Of a stretch of 64,000 bases of DNA, positions 34,426 to 46,304 are shown one piece after another. The stretch is from Otatea glauca (lineage: Eukaryota > Streptophyta > Magnoliopsida > Poales > Poaceae): NCBI GenBank assembly GCA_036346275.1, contig CM070713.1, positions 58,523,567 to 58,587,566 of the forward strand, read 5' to 3'. Within the stretch, counting starts at the first letter, position 1. Every line of letters starts with the position of its first letter. The notes below the pieces were generated by a model. The model saw only the letters and a list, made by a program, of their open reading frames with translations. It did no database searches and had not been told where the DNA came from. The translations under genes and the position numbers were made by a program.

Positions 34426-36577
34426 ATGGCGATGGACAAGTATTCCACCAAGCCACCCATTTTCTCTGGAGTCGATTTTTCATTCTGGAAGTCGCGCATG
34501 GAGTCATACATGACTGCCCAGGGCTTCCTGATATGGCAGAAGGTGAAACTCTCATATGAGGTTCCTGCAGATAAAAACGTCATGGCCGGCAATATGGCTG
34601 ACGTTGAGGCGAACGCTAAGTCAAGGAACATCCTCATACAGGGTCTTAGCCGAAGTGAGTATGACAGGATTTCTCACCTTCGTTCTGCTCATGAGATTTG
34701 GGTGACCCTCGATGCTTACCATGAGGGCACTACCCAAATCAAGACGGTTTGACAGGACCAATTCAAGCGTGAGTTCAACAAGTTTGAACAACACGCTGGT
34801 GAGAGTCTTGATGAGTGTTTTGGTTGTTTTACCAAGATCTTGAGCGATCTTCGAGTAGTTGGTTGTATATACCCTGACTCGAATAATGCTCGACATTTCT
34901 TGACCGCACTCGATTTGCGCGTTTGGGAGATGAAGCTGACCACCATCAAGGACATCACTGACTTGTCGACCTTAACTCTTGATGGGCTTTATTCCCGCCT
35001 CAAGACTCATGAGATCGACGTCGTCTCGCGGAAGACGAAGTCTCAGTCAATGGCTTTGGTCACCAATCCCATTGGATCCTCTCTTTCTGATTCTTCTATT
35101 GGTTTCTCTCTCTCCGCCCTTTGCGAGCTAAGCGATGACCAACTGGAAAAATTTCCAAAAAATGAGCTTGCTCTTCTTGCTCGCAAATTTTCATATGCAT
35201 ACAAGAGGGTAAGAGAGAGGAAGAGAGGTGGGATGATCACCTGTTTCGAGTGTGGTAGCCCCAACCACATTCGAGCAAATTGTCCCAAGCTGGAGAAGGG
35301 CAAAAACGAACAAAGCGGTTCGGGCAAGAACGACTATACTAACAAGAACCGCAATAAGAAGGCCCCAGCTCGTGAGCCGGCGAAGAAGAAGTACCGTAAC
35401 TTTGCCAAGAACAAGAAGCTCTTTCACCGGGTCCTCGCTGCACTGGATGACATCGAGCTCTCTGACACGGAGAACTGGAGCGATGCAAGCGAGGACGATC
35501 CGCAAGAGAAGGTGAAGGGCAGCGATGACTTCTCCGGCATGTGCTTCATGGCAGGCGCCATTGAAGTAAGCGACTCCGAGTTGTACAACGACACGGATGA
35601 GGTACCCACTTACGATGAGTTAAATGATGCCTTCTGTAAATTAGGCAAGTTTCATGCTAAGGCTAGGTCGAGGTGTTATGAGTTAGAAAAGGAGGTAAAT
35701 AGCCTGTCTTGGGAGTTAGATTCACTTAAATCATGTTCCTCCCGAGACTTTGATAGCTGTACACTCTGTGATGCTTTGCTTGTGGAGTTGGAGAATCTAA
35801 GGACTATGCATGATAGTGTGTTGTCTAAACTAGATAGTCTTAGGTTGAAGAATGCTAGCAAAGAGTCTATTGATGCTATATCTGTAGATGCTAGTTTTCT
35901 TCATGCTCACTCCACTCCTTCATGTCAAAATTGCCCTAAGTTGCTTGCTGAAATCAATGCCATGAGCGAACACCTTAGGAAGCTCTCTGCTAGAAAAGAT
36001 GAACTTGAAATGCATGCTTCTAAGGACCCAGTCAGCTCATGTGAGGGCTGTAGGCAACTAAAACTTGACAATGATGCTTTGAATGTCAAGTGTGATCAAC
36101 TTGCTAAGGACTTACTAGTTAAGTCACAAACTGGTTGCCTGCTGTGTGTTGGGGTTAAGGATGATATGGATAAAATCCATGTCGAACTAAGGAAGAAGTT
36201 AGAAGACCAAGTCCATAGAATTAGAAATGCGTTTTGCGTTTCTTCTGAGGCCCTCAAGATTGAGGCAGCCGTGCTAAGGGAGAAAAATGCACGTGCTGAG
36301 CGCTTCTCTTTTTGGATCTTCTTCCTCCTCTTTTTCCTGTTCTTCATGTGCCTCTTTCTTTCGGGAGTGTGAGTATCTCATGAGCACTCTCGAGAAGTTT
36401 GTAGGAGGCAAGAAGAAGCTCAATCTTATTCTAGACCAATCCAAGATTAGTAGATTTAATCAAGGTCTAGGATTTGATCCCTTGGAGCACGCTCGGGCGC
36501 ATCCTCCCACCATTGTGCGCGGCTCCAAGAGTGGTGAGATTGTGGTAGCTCCTAGAGTGAGCACCACTTGTGTTTAG
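34426..36577 (+). pseudogene. gag of the SIRE-like element, with one stop and one frameshift
   Basis: It starts at ATG 34426 ('PPIFSGVDFSFWKSRMESYM', the usual Copia gag opening). A TGA at 34750-34752 interrupts the frame, which otherwise continues to 36372. A zinc knuckle CFECGSPNHIRANC lies near 35244-35285. Next come a basic stretch, an acidic stretch and long Leu/Glu/Lys-rich segments that look like coiled coil. At about 36290 the frame shifts: the true continuation ('CEYLMSTLEKFVGGKKKL') is in the next frame to 36577. The hydrophobic tail in the original frame (36298-36372) is a frameshift product. Gag would form the virus-like particle. Confidence 0.85.
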
Positions 36578-36619
36578 GTCTCTTTGGTGTTGTCCATGGG
36601 ACTTCTAACGAAGGGTATT

Positions 36620-38851
36620 ACTCATGTTATACGCCTCTAGCAAGGTGAAGTACACATGCACCTTCTGTAAGAAGGATGGTCACCTAGTAGATTTTTGCTT
36701 CAGGTGAGCCAAGATCACTCGGCGTGAGCGTGTAGCTGCTCTTAGGGGTATTCAGAGTCATCCCGGACTCGAGTGCTCCCAAGGCACGACCGCTTCTAGA
36801 CGAGTTAGAGAGTCGCTGTTTTGGGCGCGTCAGGACTCGATTTCAGTACATTCATTCGAGTTTTAGTCCTGGAGCTGTTCGTAGTCAGTCTTTTCGACGT
36901 CCTCTTGTTATTCCTCGTTTTTCCCATCGAGGTAGATATCAGCGGCGTGAGGTGTTTGCTGGTAGGAGATCCAGCGGCCTTCTTTGGGATGGTTCGGTTT
37001 TTGCACCACGGCGGACCAATCAGTTCGGCTCTAGATCATCTACTAGAGTTGCTTCAGTCGTGTGAGAGTACTGACATCATGTAGATGCGAGTCGATCTTT
37101 TTCTTACGTGGTGGCACCTCTAGGCGTCGTGTGGTTGATATTGGGTTCCTAGATCGTCTCTTTGTCCCGATCTTGAGTCATCTTTCTCTCGTGTGCATTG
37201 ACCGAGTTAAATCGGATGGGGAAGGAGATGTTTGGATTGTTGACTCGGTTGTTCTCGTCATATGACGGAGATTCTCGATGGTTCTCTTCCTAGTCCGAGC
37301 CCCGGTGATGAGTTGATCACTTCGAGGATGCTTCTTGAGTAGAGTCATTGCTAGAGGTACCATCGCATTAATGACAATTTCATTCTTAAAGATGTTGCCT
37401 TAGTAAGTAAGTACGCAATACAATTTGCTTTCTGTTTCTCACTTATTGATGACTCTTTCGAGGTGAGTTTCAAGAGTAGCGCTGTAGAATTCTCGATTCT
37501 TGGGAGGGTTAGTTTTGGATTTCTAGATATGGGAGAGTCTTTCGTGCTGATTTTTCGCTTCTTGGAGACTCTCTCCGTTGCTTGATAGCCCGAGTCCCGT
37601 GATCTCTCCTTCTGGCATAGGAGACTTGGTCACATTGGATTTGATCATTTGACCCGAGTTAGCAGTCACGACCTCATTCGTGGTTTGCCTAAACTCAAAA
37701 TGGTTAAAGATTTAGTTTGCTCTCCTTGCCGATATGGCAAAATAGTTGCTGCTTCTCATCCCCCAGTCACTGTTGTGATGACTGATGCACCAGGATAGCT
37801 TTTACATATGGATACTGTTGGTCCAGCTAGAGTGCAGTCAGTGGGTGGGAAGTGGTATGTTCTTGTCATTGTTGATGATTTTTCGATGTACTCTTGGGTG
37901 TTTTTCATGTCCTCGAAGGATAAAACTTTTACCTATTTTAGGGGTTTAGTTCATAGGTTGTCTTTTGAGCTCCCTGGTGCCCTATGAGCTATACACAATG
38001 ACAATGGCACGGAGTTCAAGAACTCCTATTTTGAGAGTTTCTGTGTGGAGTCTGGTTTAGAGCATCAGTTCTCCTCTCCCTACGTCCCTCAGCAAAATGG
38101 CGTATTGGAAAAGAAGAACATGACCCTGGGAGAGACGGCCAGGACGATGCTAGACGAGTACAGTACTCCTAGGAAGTTTTGGGCTGAGGCTATAGCTACT
38201 GCTTGCCATGTTTCTAATCGTGTATTCTTGAGAGCACATTTGCACCGCACTTCTTACGAGTTGAGGTATGGGCGAAAGCCCAGTGTTTCTCATTTTCGTG
38301 TGTTTGGTTGCAAGTGTTTTATTTTGAAGCCTGGTAACCTGGATAAGTTTGAGTCTCGTTCTTCTTATAGTATCTTTCTGGGTTACTCGTCTTCTTCTCG
38401 TAGCTATAGGGTCTGGAATTGCGATGTGCATAGGATCATAGAAACCTGTGAAGTGACCTTTGATGAGGCTAGCCCAGGAGCTAGACCTGACATTTCAGGC
38501 TCTTCTTCTTCCTCCGAGACCATCTTTGTAGAGGATGAGGATGATGGAGATGATGGTGTTCCACCGGATCCAGTCCCCTCTACACCTGAGGTGCCTCCTG
38601 TTTCCATTTCGGCACCTCAGGAAGGCCAACCCTTGCCTTCTGACTCTGATGCAGCTAGTGGCTCTGCTCCTACCTCTTCTGTGCATGAGGTAGAGGCCAT
38701 ACGCTCGGACCTCCTTGTCATATTCAGCGTTCTCATCCACCTGATCAGATCATCGGCGATCTGTTTGAGCGAGTCACTCGCTCAAAAACAGGTCTGTCCA
38801 GTTTCTGCCTTCACTCTGCCTTTGTTACCTCGTTTGAGCCGAAGTACGTGA
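36620..38851 (+). pseudogene. Second zinc knuckle, protease and integrase region of the SIRE-like element
   Basis: A second knuckle (CTFCKKDGHLVDFC) is near 36655-36700. The protease active-site sequence is recognisable at 37233-37270, but one base is missing inside the DSGCSRHMT motif, so the frame breaks there. A pre-integrase zinc finger follows (37610-37760, 'RLGHIGFDHLTR'). The integrase core (37800-38100) has HMDTVGP for the first Asp, NDNGTEFKN for the second and QQNGVLEKKN for the catalytic Glu region. Stops occur at about 37797 and 37986. From 38045 a 268-codon frame carries the C-terminal integrase with the GKPS-type 'RYGRKPSVSHFRVFGCKC' motif. Confidence 0.85.
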
Positions 38852-38976
38852 CTCATGCATTATCTGACGAGTCTTGGACTAATGCTATGCATGAGGAACT
38901 TGAAAACTTTGAGAGGAACAAAGTCTGACAGCTTGTAGATTGTCCATCTGGTCATAATGTCATTGGGAACAAGTGG

Positions 38977-40358
38977 GTGTTCAAAAACAAGCAGAGTGAG
39001 GATGTGGTTGTCATTCGCAACAAGGCTAGGCTAGTTGCACAGGGCTTTTCTCAGGTTGAGGGTCTTGACTTTGAGGAGACATTTGCTCCTGTAGCTAGAT
39101 TAGAGGCTATTAGGATCCTGCTTGCATTCTCTGTATCCCGGGGCTTCAAACTCTATCAAATGGATGTCAAGAGTGCATTCCTCAATGGCTATATTGAGGA
39201 AGAGGTTTATGTCAAACAACCTCCAGGATTTGAGAACCCCAAGTTTTCGAGTCATGTATACAAGCTTTCCAAGGCTCTGTATGGACTCAAGCAGGCCCCC
39301 AGAGCATGGTATGAGAGGCTCAAATCTTATCTTCTCAGCCATGACTTCAAAATGGGCGTAGTAGACAAGACTCTGTTCATCAGACACCATGAGTCGCATT
39401 TTCTTCTCGTCCAAATTTATGTGGACGATATCATTTTTGGTGGCTCATCTCATTCGCTTGTGTCTCAGTTTTCTGAGGTGATGAGCACAGAGTTTGAGAT
39501 GAGTATGATGGGCGAGTTGAGCTTCTTTCTTGGCTTCCAAATCAAGCAGACTCGGGAAGGTCCTTTCTTGCATCAAGGCAAGTATACCCGTGACCTCCTG
39601 AGACGCTTCGATATGTCTGATGGAAAGCCGGTGATGACTCCTATGGCCACCACTGCTGTCCTCGAGCCCGATGAGGATGGTGATCCTGTTGATCAAAAGG
39701 AGTTTCGGAGCATGATCGGCTCCCTCCTGTACCTCACTGCTTTGAGGCCGGACATACATTTCGCTGTGTGTCTGTGCGCTCGATTTCAAGCTTCTCCTCG
39801 CGCCTCTCACCGCCAGGCGGTCAAGCGCATCTTCAGGTACCTTCGTGCTACCACTGATTATGGTATTTGGTACTCTTCCTCTTCTTGTCTATCCCTGAGA
39901 GCCTTTTCCGATGCCGACTTTGCTAGCTGTAGGATAGATAGGAAGAGCACTTCTGGCACTTGCCAATTCATTGGCACTTCTCTTGTTTCTTGGTCATCTA
40001 GGAAGCAGTCCGGAGTTGTACAGTCCACCACTGAGGCCAAGTATGTTGCTGTAGCCAGGTGCTCTGGATGAGATCGACCTTGCGGGACTTTGGGTTAGAG
40101 ATAGAGAGTGTGCCACTTTTTTGTGACAACACTTTTGCTATTTGTATTGCTAAGAACCCAGTGCAGCATTCTCGGACCAAGCACATTGACATTAGATATC
40201 ACTTCCTTAGAGACCATGTGGAGAAGGGTGATGTCGCGCTTCAGTTCATAGAGAGTGATCTTCAGTTAGCCATTATCTTTACCAAGCCTTTGGATAGCTC
40301 CAAATTTGTTGCCTTGAGGAGTGAGCTTGGAGTCGTGAGCCCTTACGGCCTTTCGTGA
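38977..40358 (+). pseudogene. Reverse transcriptase and RNase H of the SIRE-like element
   Basis: A 364-codon frame (38977-40071) holds the Copia RT: 'FEETFAPVARLEAIRILLAF', 'YQMDVKSAFLNGY', 'YGLKQAPRAWYERLK' and the intact catalytic YVDD at about 39418-39429. RNase H starts with 'SDADFASCRIDRKSTSG'. At about 40060-40070 the frame shifts, and the C-terminal RNase H ('TKHIDIRYHFLRDHVEKG') continues in the next frame to 40358. Upstream an in-frame TGA near 38926 separates RT from integrase. This is the best-preserved stretch of the element. Confidence 0.9.
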
Positions 40359-42210
40359 GGGGAAGCTAGTCTGTATATTATGTATAATATATTCTCTTCC
40401 AGTTCTTCTCTTCTTTGTGTTTCTTCTGGGTGATCTTGGGCTTGTTTTCTTGAGTTGAGTTCATTCTCTTAGACTTCTGGCATGCTTTGCATGGACCTCT
40501 TATCTTGTGCTTTAGGTTGCTATCATGCGTGATTAGCTGTTCTCTCTTCTCAATAGGTTGAGTTCCCTCACAGTCTTATAAGTCTAGCAGGTGTTGGGCC
40601 TCCTAGGTAGACAGGGTCTGTGTGCTCTCCTTAGTTGGGATCTAGAGTCAGCTTCCCTATGTCAGTCACTGGGGAAGATAAGAGCGAGTCTGAGCCATAG
40701 TAAATCTCTTCTATCTTTTCTATGCTCAATAGTCACTGGGGAAGATAAGAGCGAGTCTGAGCCATAGTAAATCTCGACTTCTTCTCCTCATTCTATTTTT
40801 CTGGTTGTTATTGAGTTCATTTGAGTTTTCTTTATGCCTAATCTTGATAATAACTCAACTTTAACCAGATTTGAGCTTAAAATTGATTCATTTGTTGAGG
40901 GAGAGTTTGGGAATCTGTTCATGTATTCCATTTAGACTGCATTTTCTGTTTTATGAGCTTTGTCTATTATGCATTTGACTTAATCTTCATGAAATACATC
41001 ATGCTATATCTTTTGAAGAAAATCACTAGCTTAGATATGTCCAAGTTCATTTATCAAGCTAAGGTTAATTAAAATCTGGAAAACTTGAAAGCTTTAAATG
41101 AAAACTTGATGAAACATGTTGCTTTTACTTACTAAGTTTCTTCTCTAGGAGCTTTTATCATGAATTGTGAAATTTTGGAGTTCTCTAGAGTCCCTATAGC
41201 AACTTGGGTGAAATTTGTTTGATCCATATTTAAGTCCTTCAAAATTGTTCATCTGTGCTAAATTGACATTAAAAAAATTGACTCTTTTGTGCAAAATTGA
41301 TCTCAACACTTTATATTCACGAGACTGCTTCCCATTGCATTTGGGATGAACTTGGAATATATTATGTATGACCAAGATCATTCTCTTAAGAGTTACTCTT
41401 GAGATGATCGAAAATGGCTTGAGTCAATCAATAAAAAAATGCAAGTATCAAACACATAAGTGGGTAAAGAATGCAAATAATATCAAACATTTGCACCCCG
41501 CTATGTTTTTCAAAGTCTTAAAGAAAATTTGCATAAATTGAAAAATGAGCTCGAAGGACCTTATATGCACTTCAAAATTCTCCAAAGTATTGAGTAGGTT
41601 GAACTCTAGGTTTTCCATTTGATCCTTGAGTGGTTTTGCTTCTAGCTTTGAAACTTTGCTAAGTTTTGCACTTGTCAAATCTTGCAAAAAAAATTGACAC
41701 ATTTTCAAAACTTAGCTTATGAGCAAAATTTGTTATTTGCACTTGGACATATCTTAGTTTAGTCTTAATCTGAGATTGATAAGCTTGGTGTCATATCTTG
41801 TCATTACGATCATTTGGATAATCTTCAAAGCTCCCTTAGGTTGCATTTCATACACAAAAAGGAGGAGAAAATTTCATTTTGATGCCTATATTGCCAAAAG
41901 GGGGAGAAATCGTAGAAAAGGCATCATTTAAAATGTGAAAGCTTAAAATGTGAAAGCTTATTTAGTTCTTATGATCTTTGTAAAAGTTTTGCTACATCTC
42001 GTGGATCATAATCACATAATCACATTTGGCACTTATGATTAGATTTTAGAGCTTTTTGTGGAAAACTTGCTATTTCCTTGATTTAGCTCTAAAATATGTT
42101 CTCAGTCTATTCTCTCTGGACCATGTGTGGTTTTGGAATCAAATTGCTTTCTTCCTATCTTACTCAAACTCATATTTATGCCTTTTGCTGTGTTTGTCAA
42201 TATACTCATC
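40359..42210 (+). other. Non-coding spacer between pol and 3' LTR of the SIRE-like element
   Basis: This 1.85 kb has no open frame of note in either direction. In SIRE-type elements the equivalent place may carry an env-like gene; none is detectable. A 45 bp sequence (starting AGTCACTGGGGAAGATAAGA) occurs twice, at 40664-40708 and 40731-40775. The sequence is AT-rich and ends in the polypurine tract. Confidence 0.7.
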
Positions 42211-42221
42211 AAGGGGGAGAT
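42211..42221 (+). other. Polypurine tract of the SIRE-like element
   Basis: AAGGGGGAGAT directly precedes the TGAAGGACC start of the 3' LTR. It primes plus-strand DNA synthesis in LTR elements. Confidence 0.88.
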
Positions 42222-42350
42222 TGAAGGACCATGTGCAGGTCTACCCAGATTTGTGATGAGTATTTGACTAAATTTGAGCTTAGTATGCTTTTGTTTGAGT
42301 TAGATTTGAAATGGTTTAGCGAAGTTTGCTGGTCTTGGCGAGTGATTTTT

Positions 42351-42640
42351 ATATCCGACTGATGTAGGATATAACTCTGGTCCATGTTAGGACCTTTTAG
42401 GATTTGCGCGGGTCTTGACCGAGTGGTTCTTATATCCGACTGATGTAGGATATAGTTCTGGTCCATGTTGGGATCTTTTAGGATTTGCGCGGGTCTTGGC
42501 CGAGTGATTCTTATATCCGACTGATGTAGGATATAGCTCTGGTCCATGTTGGGACCTTTTAGGATTTGCGCGGGTCTTGGCCGAGTGATTCCTATATCCG
42601 ACTAATGTAGGATATAGCACTGGTCCACCATGGGCGGTGC
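42351..42640 (+). repeat. 81 bp tandem repeat x ~3.6 in the U3 of the SIRE-like LTR
   Basis: ATATCCGACT(G/A)ATGTAGGATATA recurs at 42351, 42432, 42513 and 42594, exactly 81 bp apart. Each unit holds an inverted pair TATATCC...GGATATA. Since 81 is a multiple of 3, the minus strand shows a 27-residue periodic open frame, which is a by-product. Confidence 0.95.
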
Positions 42641-43136
42641 TATCGGCCTGAGGGCGGTAGAACCGACCAATTCAAGTAAAAGTGATTTTTTATGAGTGGA
42701 CTTTGATGAATTAATTGCAGATCATTGTGGGCATTGCTATGTGAGGAGTTTCCTTGTTTTTGGTGGTTGCAGGACGACGGTGCTAGGTCATGGTGAGGCG
42801 AAGGATGGCCGGGACTAGACGAGGAGCGTCGGAGGTCTAGACAGTCGGGGATCGCCGGAAGATGATCGAAGACGGAGTCCGTGCAAGCCATGAAGACAAG
42901 GAATGGATGTGATGCTAGCTAGATGCTGCTCGGATCGATGAGGGCCGTCAGATTGCGGTCTAGTTGATAGAATAGCGGGTCTAGTTAGTATGCTTTGAAA
43001 ACCGTGCAAGAAAACCCATGTGTGGTGGGTTCTGAGTTAGCTCTTGCATGGCTGGTTGAGTGGGTTAATCCTAGCCCCTAATGGATGCTCTAGGGTTTAG
43101 AGGCTCATCCAAGGATGGTAGGTGGCCCAAGAGTTG

Positions 43137-43144
43137 TATAAATA
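43137..43144 (+). promoter_or_regulatory. TATA box of the SIRE-like LTR
   Basis: TATAAATA followed by GGGGTGGAGGGGCAGCC lies at the expected place ~900 bp into the LTR, downstream of the U3 repeats. It would set the element's own transcription start. Confidence 0.7.
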
Positions 43145-44051
43145 GGGGTGGAGGGGCAGCCTCCCCCGGTGTGAAGGTTTTTGAGGTTTTTGATGCTTCT
43201 TTGAGCTTTGCCCACATGAATGTGAGGCTTTGTAACCTCTCCTTCCAGAAATGAAATGTTCTTCATTTATGTTCATGTGTCATTTCCTTTACGCATTTAA
43301 ATTACGGAAGTTAAATTCAGCATTTACTTTCTTGCAATTTACATATACGCAATTTGGATTTGCCTCCTCTCCTTCTACATGCTTACGAATCTTTGTTGAG
43401 GTTGATGTTTGATGAATGATTCTATTTCTGAATTCTTGTTCTCAATCATCTAAGAAATCCATGCATTCTTCTTGCAAGAAGTTGTTCTTTGCGTTCTTGA
43501 ATGTGTGATTTTATAGAGTGCATTTCCTTGAACTTCTTTGTGTTATCTTGCTTGCTGGGACGTGTGGGAAGTCATTCAAGATCACTTTGATCATCAAAAC
43601 CCCACGAGCAAGCCTTGATCGAAGTTCTTTCGATTTTTGTTGAAACTTGGTATGTTCTTCATTCTCGGGCATAAAGGTCGGAACTTTGATATCAATCCTT
43701 GTGATTGAAGGTTGGAATAAGTTCCTGACATCCCAAGGACCTTATCTACCAAGTTTGGTTGAGTTTGGATCAACGGATCAAAAGATACATCAATTCTCCC
43801 ATTTGATCCGTCTTTGAAATCATTGTTCATTTGCACGATTTCTCTGTAGCTACAGATCACCGATAGTTCCACCCAGTGCGTAGTCTTGACCTCGGTGATT
43901 TTTGTGAAAATTGACCCTTTCGTTTCCATTTGATATCTAAGGGTTTTGGCTTGGTTTCTTTGGGTGAAAATCTGCATTTGTGATCTTCCTTAGAGAACGT
44001 ATTTTAATTTGGGATCATTTACCCCCCTCTGATCGCCATCTCGGTCTTTCA

Positions 44052-44444
44052 CACCATATCAGAGTTATTCAATATGGCAGATCGGTATTCAAATGTGCAT
44101 GAAGCTATTGAATAGAACCATATGGTCGGTAAGGACCATACACCACCACAACCAGATTTGGAAAAATCTGAGGATAAAAAATCCAAAAAAACCTGTCTGA
44201 GGACCATAAGGGTATGAATAAGAAAAAGAATAAGAAAGTTGTTCAAAGAGAACTCAGGTGTTTTAGAACGATATGCATACTCCAAAAGGAAGGCTCCTTG
44301 GAAGAAGAAACCTAATCGGCAGGACGACCAGTCAATTTCCAAAAATTCTGGTGCTACCAGTGGTAATAGACGTTTGTGTCTTCTGAGTACCCAGCTCCAC
44401 CAGATCCACGGATCTGGTGGAGCTGGAACTCTATCAAACACACC
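44052..44444 (+). other. Element remnant between the SIRE-like LTR and duplicated block 2
   Basis: Directly after the LTR the sequence reads CACCATATCAGAG, an imperfect match to the PBS TGGTATCAGAG, then an ATG-headed frame (from about 44074) that stops early. This looks like a leader and gag start of another element sharing the LTR. At 44392-44425 there is a perfect 16 bp inverted repeat (CAGCTCCACCAGATCC / GGATCTGGTGGAGCTG, 2 bp loop). The segment ends ACTCTATCAAACACACCC, which resembles a MITE terminus next to block 2. Confidence 0.5.
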
Positions 44445-44637
44445 CTAAGTTTGCCTGAAGTGCCAAATATTCAGAGCAAGTAGTTGCGGTGCTAAGCACA
44501 ATGTTAAAGCACCGAATTCAAATTGGGTGTGCATGGATTTGCCCCTGCTCGCGTTTCATATGACTTGAAATAGTTCTCAAGCTTGATACTGCTGCTACAA
44601 CGAGTACGAGAGACACCAACCCCTCTCTAGAATTTAT

Positions 44638-44687
44638 TGTTATTTGTAATCTAAACTCGGTCAAGTTTGCTTCCGAGTTTATCGTTA
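44638..44687 (+). repeat. 5' LTR of the outer Copia element, first part
   Basis: The first ~50 bp match 58248-58297 of the 3' LTR. Then the LINE begins. The remainder of the LTR resumes at 49859. Confidence 0.88.
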
Positions 44688-44749
44688 GTTGCTCGGACTT
44701 CTCGGAGCTGGGGATACATGGATCTGACGAGAAAAGGCCGCCACCGAGG

Positions 44750-45984
44750 ATGCTTTCTTACAGGGTGCTGTTGTACATTGACCAGGTGCTAGATTTCGAG
44801 CCTCCAGATGATGGAATGGCTCCCATCTTTGCGAGCCTCGGTCCAGGCTATAGCGACGTCAGCGGGGAACTGTCAAATGTCTCCTCCAATAACGTGTGGC
44901 CGTGTCGCCATGCATATTCTTGGCAATTGGGAGTTATTGACGGTGATCCCCTCGTGGCTCCGTTCACCACCGTCTTCAATACAGGTCCAGGGACCGATCG
45001 TCGCCAAGAGGTGGAGGGCGCCGTAGGAGAGCTTCAGGTTGGGATGTGCAGCCACCTCAGGGTGTGCAGGGCCACCAAGCTGGAACGGGAGCAGGAGCGC
45101 ATCACGGTGCCGGCTCCCGATCATATAGGGCCTACTTGCCAGCAGGAACGCGCAAGCAGGCTGGTTCCAGGCCACCTGCTGCGTGCGAGCGACAACGCAC
45201 AAGGTCCCCAATTTGCCACACAGAATTGGATTCACACCAGCCAAGCAAGAAGCTTCAGTCTTCTCCTACAATCGTAGCTTCCTCAGGCGATGTCCATTTG
45301 TTTAAGGAAGATACATCCCCAACCGAAAATGCACGGGATGTCCCTGTTGTTGAGATGATTCAGGAAGACCTCATACCATGCGAACCATTTTGTACCAATG
45401 AGGTTGTCATTTCTAAGCTTCATGAAATGAACATTGATGCAAGCAGGGCAGACCCAATGGCAGATGAGGTCGCTATAAATGCTATTCAGCCTAACCAGCA
45501 AAGGGCTGGTCAGATGCAGCTTTTGCCTGAAGTTTCTTAGGTCCATGCTGAGTTCTCTTAGGAGCCTCAGCTTCCTGCTCCTTCCCAGGTTCCAAGTCAT
45601 GAAAGGGTTGATGCTTTCGTGCACTCCTTTAAGGCAAAACTCCCGACCCCGCTGTTGCCGGAGCCTAAGGCCATCACACCGGCTTCCAGGAGTACCGTCA
45701 GGCCATAAGAGCGTCGTAGTGCATGACTGGCCAGCAAGGCTATCACGGGGATGTCAACAACTCAAAGGGCTCAACAACAGTTAGCTAGGAAGCTTGGTCT
45801 CTTAGCAGTCAACGAAAAGCTGGATGAACCAATCCTGCAATGGTACACCTGTCTCTTTGACAAACCGCTATCCGCGGATGTCATCGAAGCCCTGGCTGAT
45901 ATGGTCGGCCTGGCAGGCAAACCGGATTTAGCGGTCGCTGTTGCCGCGCCTTCTTGGGAGGTTCAGCCTCTTGAAGGCCCTTGA
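44750..45984 (+). pseudogene. ORF1 remnant of the LINE
   Basis: Shifted frames at 44750-45277, 45046-45540 and 45751-45984 form the RNA-binding ORF1 region. The last piece ('NEKLDEPILQWYTCLFDKPL', 'VIEALADMVGL') resembles the conserved C-terminal part of grass LINE ORF1 proteins. No intact zinc knuckle is visible. At least two frameshifts break it. Confidence 0.6.
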
Positions 45985-46304
45985 CACCATTGACACTTAT
46001 CTGGAGACTCTACTTTCATTATGAATGATCAATCAGTGTTGTCTACCATCCTTTTGCTGGTTCCATGTACGTCTTTTTGGGTGTTCCTGTATGTGCGGTG
46101 TTTCAGACAGGTCATGCAATCCTTAATTGGCCACATAAGGTGTTCCATAGTCACTATAATGGGGCTGGACAAGCAGGTTCAGCAACGGCATGTTATGTAC
46201 AGGCCACAGGTGGTTACAGCCTTTAACTCCAAGGATGCATTCTGCACAACCTTCATTCCTTGCTCTCGAATAGGGCAGATTGCAAGAGGTCGCTGTTATT
46301 CTGC

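Larger units (their letters stand above)
34243..44051 (+). mobile_element. SIRE/Maximus-like Copia retrotransposon, 5' LTR truncated by the gap
   Basis: The 128 bp before the PBS match the last 128 bp of the 3' LTR almost exactly. Then come PBS, gag with a long coiled-coil tail, protease, integrase, RT and RNase H, a 1.85 kb non-coding tract, a polypurine tract and a 1.83 kb 3' LTR. Large size, long gag and a long spacer between pol and the 3' LTR are typical of the SIRE/Maximus lineage. No env-like frame was found in the spacer. All genes carry breaks. The target duplication cannot be tested because the left end is missing. Confidence 0.88.
42222..44051 (+). repeat. 3' LTR of the SIRE-like element
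   Basis: It starts TGAAGGACCATG after the polypurine tract and ends TCTTTCA, matching the 5' LTR remnant. Length is 1,830 bp. It contains 81 bp tandem repeats in the U3 part and a TATA box at 43137. Confidence 0.9.

Noticed and set aside
36298..36372. Apparent transmembrane tail on the SIRE-like gag
   Set aside because: The hydrophobic run appears only because the frame has shifted. The neighbouring frame continues the polar coiled-coil gag sequence.
40359..42210. env-like gene in the SIRE-like spacer
   Set aside because: No frame longer than ~80 codons and no signal peptide or membrane segment pattern in this interval.
42209..42620. Minus-strand 27-residue repeat protein
   Set aside because: It is a by-product of the 81 bp tandem repeat in the LTR U3, and it runs antisense to the element.
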